From NCBI RefSeq assembly GCF_000830005.1, contig NZ_CP010407.1, positions 7,824,001 to 7,888,000 of the forward strand: a DNA stretch of 64,000 nt, written 5' to 3'. The translations under genes were made by a program, and so were the position numbers. This DNA is from Streptomyces vietnamensis (lineage in GTDB: Bacteria; Actinomycetota; Actinomycetes; Streptomycetales; Streptomycetaceae). The notes under the pieces are model-generated. The model was not told the DNA's origin and searched no databases. It was given only the letters and a program-made list of their open reading frames with translations. Positions 24,204-33,346 of the stretch are shown here, one piece after another (within the stretch, counting starts at the first letter, position 1; each line of letters opens with the position of its first letter).

Positions 24204-25904
24204 TCAGCCGACGTGCCAGTCGTAGAGGATCTCGTAGGACCCTCCGAACTGCTCGACCTTCTGGGTGAGTTGGCGTTCCGCGGAAGCGTGTCGCGCGAAC
24301 CGCTCCGGGCCGTCGACATGGAGCGTGACCGGGATCGGCGTGAAGGACTCGTCCGCCAGTCCGGACCTGATCTTCTCGTTCACCGCGTCGAAGACGTCGC
24401 CGACGAGTGCGCCGATCGCCCCGGCGACGAGGGGGCCGGCGATGACCGCCCCGGTCGTGCTCGCGGCCTTCACGACGGCGTCCCTGATCTGTGTGCCGAA
24501 GGCGCCGTAGAGCGTGTCGAACCCCTTCCTCAGGTCGCCGTCGTCGTGCTCGATCACCAGCAGGGTGGTCGTGTACGACCGGGGCCAGGGGCCGGGCCTG
24601 TCGATGTCGAACTCCATGAGCACGTGCGGACGGTCGCGCCAGGGGTCCCGCACGTCGTCGCTGGACACGTCACCGATCTCGCCGCCCCTCAGGACGTCGG
24701 CGCCGTACGTGCCGTCCGGTCGTGCCACGACCGATGCCGAGTCCATGCCGAGCGCGGAGACGTACACCTCGTCGTCACCGCCCTGCAGGAGGTCGTCCGT
24801 CGATTCCTTCTCGATGAAGTACCGCAGCCGGAACTGCAGAGTGCGGTGGTGCCAGTACGTCGACCACACATGGTGGTCGGCCCCCAGGACGAAGAGGTCG
24901 ATGTGGTTGCCCCGGCGGGACACGGCCGTCACGCGCTGCCGCTTGTCGAAGACCGCCTGCCCCGGCACCGCGAACCAGTCGGCGGCCCAGCCCGTCTCGG
25001 CGCTCCAGTAGGTCGTCCGGACATGGCTGTCGTTCCCCACGACGTACAGGTCCAGGTGCCCGGGGACCCGGGAGGACGCCGTGACGGGGCGGCCCTTTTC
25101 GAAGACGGCGCTTCCCGGTACGGGGAACCAGTCCGCGCTCCAGCCGCCGTCGGCGCCCCAGTAAGTCGTCCAGACGCGGCTGTCGTTGCCCATGAGGAAC
25201 AGGTCGAGGTGATCCTTGTCCCGGGCCACGGTCGCCACCGGCTGCTTGTCGAAGACGGTTGCGCCGGGGATGGGCATCCAGTCCGAGTTCCATCCGGCCT
25301 GGGCGCTCCAGAACTGCGACCACACGCGGTTGTCGTTGCCGACCACGAAGAGGTCGAGGTGATCCTTGTCCCGGGCCACGGCCGCGACCGGCTGCTTGTC
25401 GAAGGCGGCTGCGCCGGGGATGGGCATCCAGTCCGGGTTCCATCCGGTCTGTGCGTTCCAGAACTGCGACCAGACGTGATTGTCGTTGCCGACGACGAAG
25501 AGGTCGAGGTGGTCGGCGTCCCTGGCCACGGCCGCGACCGGTTGCTTGTCGAAGACGGCTGCGCCGGGGACGGGCATCCAGTCCGAGTGCCATCCGGCCT
25601 GCGTGCTCCAGAACTGCGACCACACGCGGTTGTCGTTGCCGACCACGAACAGGTCGAGGTGCTCCTCGTCCCGCGCCGCGGCCGCCACCGGCTGCTCCCC
25701 GAACACGGCCGTCCCCGGTACGGCGAACCAGTCCGGGTTCCATCCGGCCTGTGCGTTCCAGAACTGCGACCACACCCGGTTGTCGTTGCCCACCACGAAC
25801 AGGTCGACGTTCTCCTCGGAACGAGACACCGACGTGATCTGCCTGCCTGTGTCGAACACGGCCGCACCCGGCACCGTGAACCAGTCGGCGTTCCACGTAC
25901 CCAT
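24204..25904 (-). CDS. PLL/DUF346-type lectin propeller with extra C-terminal domain
   Basis: 566 residues from the ATG at 25904 (GGAGAGGAG upstream). Residues ~1-345 are seven repeats of ~48 residues with the pattern DW..(V/I)PG.A.F....V..V.R...H.DLFVVGNDN.VWS.FW....GW, which matches the DUF346 repeat of Photorhabdus-type fucose lectins, closing as a seven-blade propeller. Blades 2-5 are almost identical. The last ~220 residues are a different domain (LRYFIEKESTDDLLQGGDDE, then DEVYVSALGMDSASVV) with a hydrophobic segment near AGPLVAGAIGALVGDVF. There is no signal peptide, so export is unclear. Carbohydrate binding is inferred from the repeats. The LuxR gene lies 131 bp upstream on the same strand. 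Confidence 0.85.
   Translation of the reverse strand: MGTWNADWFTVPGAAVFDTGRQITSVSRSEENVDLFVVGNDNRVWSQFWNAQAGWNPDWFAVPGTAVFGEQPVAAAARDEEHLDLFVVGNDNRVWSQFWSTQAGWHSDWMPVPGAAVFDKQPVAAVARDADHLDLFVVGNDNHVWSQFWNAQTGWNPDWMPIPGAAAFDKQPVAAVARDKDHLDLFVVGNDNRVWSQFWSAQAGWNSDWMPIPGATVFDKQPVATVARDKDHLDLFLMGNDSRVWTTYWGADGGWSADWFPVPGSAVFEKGRPVTASSRVPGHLDLYVVGNDSHVRTTYWSAETGWAADWFAVPGQAVFDKRQRVTAVSRRGNHIDLFVLGADHHVWSTYWHHRTLQFRLRYFIEKESTDDLLQGGDDEVYVSALGMDSASVVARPDGTYGADVLRGGEIGDVSSDDVRDPWRDRPHVLMEFDIDRPGPWPRSYTTTLLVIEHDDGDLRKGFDTLYGAFGTQIRDAVVKAASTTGAVIAGPLVAGAIGALVGDVFDAVNEKIRSGLADESFTPIPVTLHVDGPERFARHASAERQLTQKVEQFGGSYEILYDWHVG
24940..25890 (-). repeat. Seven ~147-bp tandem coding repeats in the lectin gene
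   Basis: The DNA of successive blades is highly alike, for example the shared stretch GTTGTCGTTGCCGACCACGA around 25330 and 25640. Recent unit duplication or homogenising recombination is likely. Confidence 0.8.
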
Positions 25905-26035
25905 ACGATCACTCCTCTCCGGAGGGAACAGGCCCACAAGGGGCTCGTTCGGACCCGACCTCCAGCGTGCGCCGGGGCCGGGCCGCAGAGGATCCCTGAC
26001 ATTGGGGATGGACAGGGGCCGGAGAGCCGGCGTCG

Positions 26036-27100
26036 TCAGCGGTACAGCGCGGCGACGAGTTCGTCGCGGCCTTCCGCGCCCGTCTTGCGGAACACCGCCT
26101 TGAGGTGGTCGTTGACCGTGTACGGGGACACCCCGAGGCGCCGGGCGATCCGCTTCACGGGCGACCCGTCCCGGAGCTCGCCGACGATCTCGCGTTCCCG
26201 GGGCGTGAGCCCGTACCAGGCACAGAAGGACGGCGTGACCGTGTCTCCGGTCGCCCCTTGCAGGATGATCGCGACATCGCCGGCACCGTCCTCGCCGAGG
26301 GGCTCGGCCTGGGCGGTGAACCACCTGCCGCAGCGCGCCGGCGGCATGCAGATCAACGGGCCCGGGGCATCGTGCCGGGCCCGGGCGGCGAGCGACAGCG
26401 CTCGGAACCAGGCGTCGGACGCCCCCGCCGCGACGGCGGGCTCGCTCCGCGCCACCACGTGTTCGATCCATGCCCTCGCCTGCGGGCTGACCGCCTTGAC
26501 CCGGTGGTCGGCGCCCACGACGGCCACTCCGGCGGGCAGGACCGGAGCATCCGGGGCGGGACAGAGCGGGCCGGACGTCCCGTAGCGCCGGAGGACGGCC
26601 AGCAGGGCCGGCGCGAGCCGCATGGCCCGCCGGGCCTCGTCCTCGCCGAACCGCCGCCCGCCCGAGGCGCGCAGCAACCGCAGCTCTCCCCAGGTCCCGC
26701 GCGGGTCCGCGAGCCTCAGCCACAGCTCCGAGCCCGCCCCGTGAGCGGCGAGGATCCGGTCTGCCTCCCGGTCGTGCGACCGCCCGCCGACGACGGCGAC
26801 GGCGCTGTCCGTCCGGGCGGTGCCGACCGGTCGGCGCTCGCCCGCCCCCGCGATGCGGTGGGTGAGGAGGGCGAGGGCCAGTGCGGGCTCGTACCCGTGC
26901 CAGAAGCTGAACCAGCAGAGCTCGGTGCCGAGGACGGGATCGGTGCCCCGCAGGCAGAGCGCGTCGTGCGCGACGATGGGGGCGAGCAGTCGGGAGATCC
27001 CCGCGGCGGCATCCTCGCCGCCGGCGCTCAGGCTCACCGCCGCGTACACGTCCCGCGCCAGCCGCTCGTCGTCGAAGAACGTCAGGCCCACGCAGGTCAT
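26036..27100 (-). CDS. LuxR-family transcriptional regulator with unknown sensor domain
   Basis: 354 residues. The C-terminal 60 residues are a LuxR-type HTH: LTPREREIVGELRDGSPVKR and RLGVSPYTVNDHLKAVFRKT. The N-terminal ~280 residues are not a receiver (no phosphoacceptor Asp pattern) nor an ATPase (no Walker motifs); they look like a GAF/PAS-type sensor, with VLPAGVAVVGADHRVKAVSP resembling a PAS core. It is the likely regulator of the lectin gene 131 bp downstream, an inference from position. Confidence 0.85.
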   Translation of the reverse strand: MTCVGLTFFDDERLARDVYAAVSLSAGGEDAAAGISRLLAPIVAHDALCLRGTDPVLGTELCWFSFWHGYEPALALALLTHRIAGAGERRPVGTARTDSAVAVVGGRSHDREADRILAAHGAGSELWLRLADPRGTWGELRLLRASGGRRFGEDEARRAMRLAPALLAVLRRYGTSGPLCPAPDAPVLPAGVAVVGADHRVKAVSPQARAWIEHVVARSEPAVAAGASDAWFRALSLAARARHDAPGPLICMPPARCGRWFTAQAEPLGEDGAGDVAIILQGATGDTVTPSFCAWYGLTPREREIVGELRDGSPVKRIARRLGVSPYTVNDHLKAVFRKTGAEGRDELVAALYR

Positions 27101-27164
27101 TGTCTCAGCGGCACCGCTGCCGCGCCTGCCGCCCGACCGGCCCTCGCCCCCCTGACGGTCCTGG

Positions 27165-27620
27165 TCAGGGCCTGGGCCAGGGGCGGCCTTCGAGTCGCTC
27201 GATGTCCCGGTTGAAGCGTTCGAGGTAGGCGGCGAAGCGGGTCACGTCCTCCGGTGACCAGTCCTCCATCACCCGCTCCAGACCCTCGACGTTCGAGGCC
27301 CGGTCGGCCTCCAGGCGGCGCTCGCCCTCCTCCGTGATGCGGAACTTGCGGGCGATGCCGCCGTCCGGATCGGGGATGCGCTCCACGACTCCGGCGCGCA
27401 GCATCGCGGCGGTCTGCCGGTTGAGGGTGGAGGCGTCCAGGCCGAAGGCCTCGCTGAGCTGCCCGATGGACATCGGCCCGTGCATGCGGATGCGGGTGAG
27501 GAGCACGTACGCGCTGCGGTCGAGCTGGCCGCCTGCCGCCCGGGAGCGGGGCCCGTACAGGAGGGCGTGCCGTCCGATCAGCATGCTCTCGAACTCGACC
27601 AGGTGGGTGGGCTTGTCCAT
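27165..27620 (-). CDS. MarR-family transcriptional regulator
   Basis: 151 residues from the ATG at 27620. Winged-helix segments: LDRSAYVLLTRIRMHGPMSI, QLSEAFGLDASTLNRQTAAM and RIPDPDGGIARKFRITEEGE, with a C-terminal dimerisation helix. It diverges from an MFS transporter and the 126-bp gap holds three palindromes, the classic layout for a repressor that releases its efflux pump gene on ligand binding. Ligand unknown. Confidence 0.9.
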   Translation of the reverse strand: MDKPTHLVEFESMLIGRHALLYGPRSRAAGGQLDRSAYVLLTRIRMHGPMSIGQLSEAFGLDASTLNRQTAAMLRAGVVERIPDPDGGIARKFRITEEGERRLEADRASNVEGLERVMEDWSPEDVTRFAAYLERFNRDIERLEGRPWPRP

Positions 27621-27648
27621 GAGGGCATTCTCTCCCGTCCCGAGCCTA

Positions 27649-27698
27649 TATGCATCATGCATATCTTGTGCATGCTGCAATCGATGTGCATGATGCAC
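27649..27698. promoter_or_regulatory. MarR operator cluster between marR-like gene and MFS gene
   Basis: TATGCATCATGCATA (27649-27663) and GTGCATGATGCAC (27686-27698) are perfect dyads around one central base; TTGTGCATGCTGCAA (27666-27680) between them is a weaker version. Centres lie about 17-19 bp apart. The patch is A/T-rich against the genome average. Confidence 0.75.
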
Positions 27699-27746
27699 AA
27701 GCATCGAACTTCGAAGAAGTACCGAAGAAGTACCGAGGGAGAACTC

Positions 27747-29216
27747 GTGGACGGCTCCAAGCCCGACGCCCGCCCCGGCGGCGTCGTCGGCGTCCTCGCC
27801 ATGGCCGGCATCGTGGCCGCACTCATGCAGACCCTGGTGGTGCCGCTCATCGGCGACCTCCCGAGACTGCTCGACACCAGCGCATCCGACGCCTCCTGGG
27901 TGATCACCGCCACCCTCCTCGCCGGAGCCGTCGCCACCCCCGTCGCCGGCCGGCTCGGCGACACCCTCGGCAAGCGCCGCGTCCTGCTCGTCTCCGTGAT
28001 CCCGCTCGTGGCCGGCTCGATCGTCTGCGCGCTCGCCTCCTCCGTCGTCCCGATGATCGTCGGACGCGGACTCCAGGGCCTCGGCATGGGCGTCGTACCC
28101 CTCGGCATCAGCCTGCTCCGCGACATCCTCCCGCCCGAGAGGCTCGGCGGCTCCATCGCCCTGATGAGCGCCTCCATGGGCGTCGGCGGCGCCCTCGGCC
28201 TGCCCTTCTCCGCCGCCGTCGCCGAGAACGCCAGCTGGCGCGTCCTCTTCTGGGTCGCCGCCGGACTCAGCCTCCTGGTCGGCCTCCTGATCTGGCGCGT
28301 CGCCCCCGCCGGCCGCCGCGCCGCCGCCCCCGGCCGCTTCGACCTGCCGGGCGCCCTCGGCCTCGGCGTCGGGCTCGTCGCCCTGCTGCTCGCCGTGTCC
28401 AAGGGCGCGACCTGGGGCTGGGGCAGCGCCACCACCCTCGGCCTGTTCGCCGTCGCGGCCGTCGTGCTGCTCGCCTGGGGCGCCTGGGAGCTGCGCACCC
28501 GCGACCCGCTCGTCGACCTGCGGGTCACCGCCCGCCCGGTCGTCCTGATGACGAACGCGGCCTCGGTCCTGGTCGGGTTCGCGATGTACGCGCAGTCCCT
28601 GGTCGTCCCCCAGCTGTTCCAGCTGCCCGAGGCGACCGGGTACGGCCTCGGGCAGTCGATGATGGCCATGGGCCTCTGGATGGCACCCGCCGGCCTCATG
28701 ATGATGATCCTGGCGCCCCTCGGCGCCAAGCTCTCGGCCGCCCGCGGCCCCAAGGTCACGCTCTCCGTCGGCGCGCTCGTCATCTCCGCCGGCTACGGCT
28801 CCTCCCTCGCCCTGATGGGCTCCACCTGGGGCCTGCTCACCGTGACCCTCATCTGCAACACGGGCGTCGGACTCGCGTACGGGGCCATGCCGGCGCTCAT
28901 CATGGGCGCGGTGCCGCAGGAGGAGACCGCCTCGGCCAACAGCTTCAACACCCTGATGCGCTCCATCGGCACCTCCGCCTCGGCCGCCGTCATCGGCGTC
29001 GTCCTCGCCCAGATGACCACCGTCCTCGGCGGCCACGCCCTGCCCTCCGAGGACGGCTTCCGCGTCGCGATGCTCATCGGCTGCGGCGTCGGCCTCGTGG
29101 CCGCGGTCGTCGCCGCGCTGATCCCCGCGAAGGCCGCGGCACCTGCTCCCGCCGACGCCCGGGGGGCCGCCCCCGAGACCGGCCCGCACGCGGCCTCGGA
29201 GGCCACCACCGCCTGA
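27747..29216 (+). CDS. MFS drug-efflux transporter (DHA2/EmrB-like)
   Basis: 489 residues from a GTG at 27747 with GGGAG upstream. About 14 membrane helices. The motif A loop is GRLGDTLGKRRVLL and motif C-like VGGALGLPFSAAV follows in helix 5, both marks of H+-driven drug exporters. The C-terminus is a soluble Ala/Pro-rich tail. Controlled by the divergent MarR protein, judged by the dyads. A 10-bp direct repeat (CGAAGAAGTA) is found at 27712-27731 in the leader. Confidence 0.9.
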   Translation: MDGSKPDARPGGVVGVLAMAGIVAALMQTLVVPLIGDLPRLLDTSASDASWVITATLLAGAVATPVAGRLGDTLGKRRVLLVSVIPLVAGSIVCALASSVVPMIVGRGLQGLGMGVVPLGISLLRDILPPERLGGSIALMSASMGVGGALGLPFSAAVAENASWRVLFWVAAGLSLLVGLLIWRVAPAGRRAAAPGRFDLPGALGLGVGLVALLLAVSKGATWGWGSATTLGLFAVAAVVLLAWGAWELRTRDPLVDLRVTARPVVLMTNAASVLVGFAMYAQSLVVPQLFQLPEATGYGLGQSMMAMGLWMAPAGLMMMILAPLGAKLSAARGPKVTLSVGALVISAGYGSSLALMGSTWGLLTVTLICNTGVGLAYGAMPALIMGAVPQEETASANSFNTLMRSIGTSASAAVIGVVLAQMTTVLGGHALPSEDGFRVAMLIGCGVGLVAAVVAALIPAKAAAPAPADARGAAPETGPHAASEATTA

Positions 29217-29306
29217 CGGCGACCGGCGCGCCGCGGGGTACGTGGGGACGGCCCCGCGGCGGCGCCACCCCGTCCGGCGGGCGGACCACGGAGGCACCCG
29301 CCGAAC

Positions 29307-29359
29307 CCCGGGAAGGCCCCGACCGGCCGCGGAGACGCGACCAGCGGGGCCTTCCCGGG
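29307..29359 (+). terminator. Terminator after MFS gene
   Basis: CCCGGGAAGGCCCC pairs perfectly with GGGGCCTTCCCGGG over a 25-base loop. The 29217-29439 gap holds nothing else recognised. Confidence 0.6.
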
Positions 29360-29439
29360 TGTCCGGGCCCTGGGGCCCGTCCGGCGGCCGCCGGAACGCG
29401 ACCGGTCGGGCCCTCGCGGGTGCCCGGTCCTTCGTGCGG

Positions 29440-30453
29440 TCAGCCCTGGACCGCCGTGAACCCCGCCCTCTTGTACGTACGCATCAGCAGCGCCGTCTCC
29501 GTCGACGTCACGCCCTCCAGGCGGGCGAAGACCCGGGCCGTGAACTCCTGGAAGTCCCGGGTGTCGCGGTGGCTGGAATACCCGAGCAGGCTCGTCCCGC
29601 CGCTCGTCACCACCAGATGGCGCAGGGCCGGTTCCCGCGCGAGCAGCCGGATCGCGGGATCGAGCTCCCGGTGCGGCACCCCGAGCCGGAACCGCGCCTC
29701 CACCGGGTAGCCGAGGACCGCCGGATCGGCGTGCAGCCGCAGGTGCAGCACGTGCGAGGCCGTCAGCCGGGCCAGGCGCCGCCGGGCCGTCGTCTCGCCG
29801 ACGCTCAGCTCCCGCGCCAGGCGGGTCGTCGACATGCGGGCGTCGCGCCGCAGGAGCTCGACGAGCCGCCGGTCGAGCTCGTCCACGACCGGCGGCTCCG
29901 GGAGCGCGGTGCCCTCGATGGCGTGCCGCCGCACGTCCGTGGGCTCGTCGTCGTACGGTGCCCAGTCGCTGGCCGTGAGCAGCAGCCGGAGGACCATCGC
30001 CGAGTGGATGTCCACGACCCCGTCGAGCCGGCCGATCACCGTGTCCACGAGGGTGAGCAGCGCGTCGTGGTCGGCCGCGTGGAGCTCGACGAACACGTCG
30101 AGCGCCCCGGTGGCGACCTCCACGGACCGCGTCTCGTCCAGGGCGGCGAGCGTCAGCGCCACCTCGTGGACGCGGCCCGGCGCGCACCGTACGGCGATCT
30201 CGGCCGTCACCCCCTCGTACCGGTACTCGGGGATCAGCGCCGCAGCGAACGCGACCCGCCCGTCGGCGGTCATCCGCTCCAGGCGGCGCGCGACGGTCCG
30301 CTCGTGCGCCCCGACGGCCGCGGCGACCTCCGCGAAGGGTGCGCGGGGGTCACGGTGCAGGACCTTGAGGATCCCGTGGTCGAGCGCGTCCAGGCCGCCG
30401 CCGGTACCGCCACCGCCACCGCCTCCGTGCCGCGCCGCCCGCTCCGTCGTCAT
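29440..30453 (-). CDS. Lrp/AsnC-family regulator, duplicated module
   Basis: 337 residues from the ATG at 30453 (GGAGACGGG upstream). Two Lrp/AsnC modules lie in tandem: HTH 1 around residues 22-70 (LDALDHGILKVLHRDPRAPF, then VGAHERTVARRLERMTADG) and HTH 2 around 190-240 (DELDRRLVELLRRDARMSTT, then LSVGETTARRRLARL), each followed by a RAM-like ligand-binding region. Usual Lrp proteins have one module of ~150 residues. It diverges from the MFS/M20 pair at 30702 and probably controls it. Confidence 0.88.
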   Translation of the reverse strand: MTTERAARHGGGGGGGTGGGLDALDHGILKVLHRDPRAPFAEVAAAVGAHERTVARRLERMTADGRVAFAAALIPEYRYEGVTAEIAVRCAPGRVHEVALTLAALDETRSVEVATGALDVFVELHAADHDALLTLVDTVIGRLDGVVDIHSAMVLRLLLTASDWAPYDDEPTDVRRHAIEGTALPEPPVVDELDRRLVELLRRDARMSTTRLARELSVGETTARRRLARLTASHVLHLRLHADPAVLGYPVEARFRLGVPHRELDPAIRLLAREPALRHLVVTSGGTSLLGYSSHRDTRDFQEFTARVFARLEGVTSTETALLMRTYKRAGFTAVQG

Positions 30454-30701
30454 CCCGTCTCCTCCCCTCTGCTCCTCCCGGTCGCGGGCCTGCCCGAAGG
30501 CGTCCCGCTCGACCTCCTCGTGCCCGAATCCGCCGAGAGCCCCCCACCCCCTGCCGCATTCGGCCGTCTTCACGGTCAACTCTTGCCCGAAGTGCCGCTC
30601 GCTCGCCACATTGTGGTGCATCTTCCGCCCCCGCACCCCCACCCGCCGGGCGGCCCCCCTCCCCATCGAGCCCACGCGGCCCTCCCGAAGAGGTAGTACG
30701 T

Positions 30702-32147
30702 ATGACGGACGCCGGTACCCGCACCGCCCCCGTACGAAGAAGAGCCGTACGTCCCGTGCCCGCAGGCGCGGTCATCGCCTCGGTCGCGCTCGTCGAGCTC
30801 TCCAGCGGCATCACCCAGGGCTTCCTCTCCCCGCTGCTCAAGGGCCTCACCGACACCCTCAAGGTCACCGCGGCGGACCTGAACTGGATCAGCATCGCGA
30901 ACCTGCTCGCCAGCGTCGCGTTCACCCCGGTCCTCGCCCGCATGGGCGACCTCTACGGCCACCGCCGGCTGCTGCGCTGGAACCTCGCGATCGTCCTCGC
31001 CGGCTCCGTCCTCGTCGGGCTGAGCCGCTCCTTCCCGATGCTGCTCGCCGGCCAGATCCTCCAGGGCGCCTTCGCCGGTTTCTTCCCGCTCCTCGTCGGC
31101 ATCCTCCGCAACCGCCCCGACGGCGGCGACGGGGAGAGCCGCCGGGGCATCAGCCTCATGGTCGCCGCGCTGATCGGCGGCCTCAGCCTGGGCCTGCTGT
31201 CCAGCGGCTTCATCGCCTCCACCGTCGACAGCCCCACCGCCGCCCTCTGGGTGCCCGCCATCGGCGCGAGCCTCGCGCTGGCCGTGACCTGGCCCCTGCT
31301 GCCCGAGTCCGACGACCGCCCCGGCGGCTCCGTCGACTGGACCGGGGCGGTCCTGCTCTCCCTCGGCCTCGTCGCCCTGATGCTCGCGCTCGGTCTCGGC
31401 GGCACACCCGGCTGGGAGTGGACCTCCACCCGGACCCTCGCCACCCTGATCGGCGGCGTGTTCCTCACCGCCCTGTGGGTGCTCGTGGAACTCCGTACCG
31501 CCGCGCCCATGATCGACGTCCGGATGTTCCGTCGGCGCAATGTGGTCGTCGTGTCCGTCGTGACGCTCACCTTCAGTTTCTGCATGATCGGCCTCCAGGT
31601 CGCCCACTCCGTCTTCCTCGGCACGAGCCCCGCCGAGACCGGCTACGGCTTCGGCTACGACCCCATCGCGATCGGCCTCGGACTGCTCCCCAACCTCCTC
31701 GCCATGGCCCTCGGCGCCCTCGCCGCCCCCGCCGTGGCAGCCAGGATCAGCGACCGCCTCACCCTCGTCACCGGCTCCGGCCTCATGGCCGTCGGATACG
31801 TGATCGCCCTCGCCGCACACGCCTCCGCGCCGGTCTTCCTGTTCGGCACCGCGCTCGCCGGACTCGGCAGCGGCTTCCTCCAGCACTCCACGCGCACGCT
31901 CGCCGTGGAGTCCGTCCCCCACGACCGGACCTCCGTCGGCTCCGGCATCAACGAGCTGCTCATCAACGTCGGCGGCTCGCTCGGCGCCGCCGCGGTCCTC
32001 ACCGTCTTCGCCGGGCACACCCCCGCCGGCCACACCCTGCCCGACCTCGGCGCCTACACCACCTCGTGGGTGGTGTGCGTCGTGATCTCCCTCGTCGGCG
32101 GCGCCGCGTCCCTCCTCTACCGCACCCCGTCCAAGGACCACCAGTGA
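30702..32147 (+). CDS. MFS transporter
   Basis: 481 residues, about 14 hydrophobic helices. Loop 2-3 has ARMGDLYGHRRLLRWNLAI, the MFS motif A, and FIASTVDSPTAALWVPAIGA follows. The stop overlaps the GTG of the M20 hydrolase by 4 bp (GTGA), so translation is coupled. This links transport with hydrolysis of an amide- or peptide-like compound, either import then cleavage or export of the product. The divergent double Lrp protein is the likely regulator. Confidence 0.88.
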   Translation: MTDAGTRTAPVRRRAVRPVPAGAVIASVALVELSSGITQGFLSPLLKGLTDTLKVTAADLNWISIANLLASVAFTPVLARMGDLYGHRRLLRWNLAIVLAGSVLVGLSRSFPMLLAGQILQGAFAGFFPLLVGILRNRPDGGDGESRRGISLMVAALIGGLSLGLLSSGFIASTVDSPTAALWVPAIGASLALAVTWPLLPESDDRPGGSVDWTGAVLLSLGLVALMLALGLGGTPGWEWTSTRTLATLIGGVFLTALWVLVELRTAAPMIDVRMFRRRNVVVVSVVTLTFSFCMIGLQVAHSVFLGTSPAETGYGFGYDPIAIGLGLLPNLLAMALGALAAPAVAARISDRLTLVTGSGLMAVGYVIALAAHASAPVFLFGTALAGLGSGFLQHSTRTLAVESVPHDRTSVGSGINELLINVGGSLGAAAVLTVFAGHTPAGHTLPDLGAYTTSWVVCVVISLVGGAASLLYRTPSKDHQ

Positions 32148-33328
32148 CGACCACCACCACGGCCCGCGAGCACAGCCGGGCCACCCTGACCCGCCACCAG
32201 GACGCGGTCATCGGGCTCAGCCACGCCCTGCACGCCGACCCCGAACTCGCCTACGAGGAGCACCGCGCGGCCCGCCGCATCACCGACCTCGTCAAGCGCG
32301 CCGGCTTCGACGTGACCCGCGGGGCGTACGGGCTGCCCACCGCCTTCCGCGCCACCGCCGGCACCGGCGACCTGGTCGTCGCGATCTGCGCCGAGTACGA
32401 CGCGCTCCCCGGGATCGGCCACGCCTGCGGCCACAACGTCAACGGCTCGGCGTCCGTGGCCGCCGCCCTCGCCCTCGCGCCGCTCGCCGACGACCTCGGC
32501 ATCACCGTCGCGCTCCTCGGCACCCCCGCCGAGGAGTCGGGCGGCGGCAAGGTCGACATGATCCGCGCCGGGGCCTTCGACGACGTGGCGGCCGCCATGA
32601 TGGTGCACGCCGCACCGCAGGACACCGTGGGTCTCACCACCCTCGCCATCAGCAGCCTCTCCGTCGCGTACTCCGGAGTCCCCGCGCACGCCGCCGCGAT
32701 GCCGCACCGGGGCGTGAACGCCGCCGACGCGATGATGATCGCCCAGGTGGCGATCGCCGCCCACCGCCAGCAGATGGTCCCCGGCGCCGTCGTCTCCGGC
32801 GTCGTCACCTCGGCCGGCGACGCGGCGAACGTCATTCCGGCCCGCGCCACCGCGACGTACGACGTCCGCGCCCGTACCAGCGAGGAGCTCGCCGAACTCC
32901 AGGCACGGGTACGGGCCTGCTTCGAGGCCGGCGCCCTCGCCACCGGCGCCGAGCTCCTCCTGGAGACCGTCGGCAACGACTACGCCGACCTCCGCCAGGA
33001 CCTCGCGATGGGCCGGAGCTACCAGGCCGCCGCCGAGGCCCTCGGCCGCACCGTCCTCCCCGACAACCCCGACGTGCGCGGTGGTTCGACCGACATGGGG
33101 AACGTCTCGCACGTCGTCCCGACGATCCACCCGTCCATCGGGTACGACTGCGGCGACACGATCATGCACCACCCGGACTTCACCCGGTACGGCACCACGG
33201 CCGCTGCCGACCGTGCCGTCCTCGACGGAGGCCTGGCCATGGCGTGGACCGCGATCGACCTGGCGACCGACCCGGCCCAGCGCGAGCGGCTCCTCGCCCG
33301 AGTCGCCGCCCGCGCCGCCGCGAACTGA
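32144..33328 (+). CDS. M20-family metal-dependent amidohydrolase
   Basis: 394 residues from a GTG that overlaps the MFS stop. Metal-site motifs of the M20D (AbgB/IAA-amino-acid hydrolase) type: CAEYDALPGIGHACGHN (Asp, His), TPAEESGGGK (catalytic Glu pair), MMVHAAPQD (His) and IMHHPDF (His). The insertion domain SVAYSGVPAHAAAMPHRGVN is the dimerisation lid. It likely removes an acyl or amino-acid group from an N-conjugate; p-aminobenzoyl-glutamate is one family substrate. Cytoplasmic. Confidence 0.9.
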   Translation: MTTTTTAREHSRATLTRHQDAVIGLSHALHADPELAYEEHRAARRITDLVKRAGFDVTRGAYGLPTAFRATAGTGDLVVAICAEYDALPGIGHACGHNVNGSASVAAALALAPLADDLGITVALLGTPAEESGGGKVDMIRAGAFDDVAAAMMVHAAPQDTVGLTTLAISSLSVAYSGVPAHAAAMPHRGVNAADAMMIAQVAIAAHRQQMVPGAVVSGVVTSAGDAANVIPARATATYDVRARTSEELAELQARVRACFEAGALATGAELLLETVGNDYADLRQDLAMGRSYQAAAEALGRTVLPDNPDVRGGSTDMGNVSHVVPTIHPSIGYDCGDTIMHHPDFTRYGTTAAADRAVLDGGLAMAWTAIDLATDPAQRERLLARVAARAAAN

Positions 33329-33346
33329 CCGCCGGCCGAACGGACT

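Noticed and set aside
29307..29359. Possible riboswitch or attenuator
   Set aside because: Simple hairpin after a gene with no conserved core; a terminator explains it.
29834..32143. Long plus-strand frame preceding the M20 hydrolase
   Set aside because: It is a shadow of the Lrp gene and MFS transporter; the GTG at 32144 with the 4-bp overlap is the natural start.
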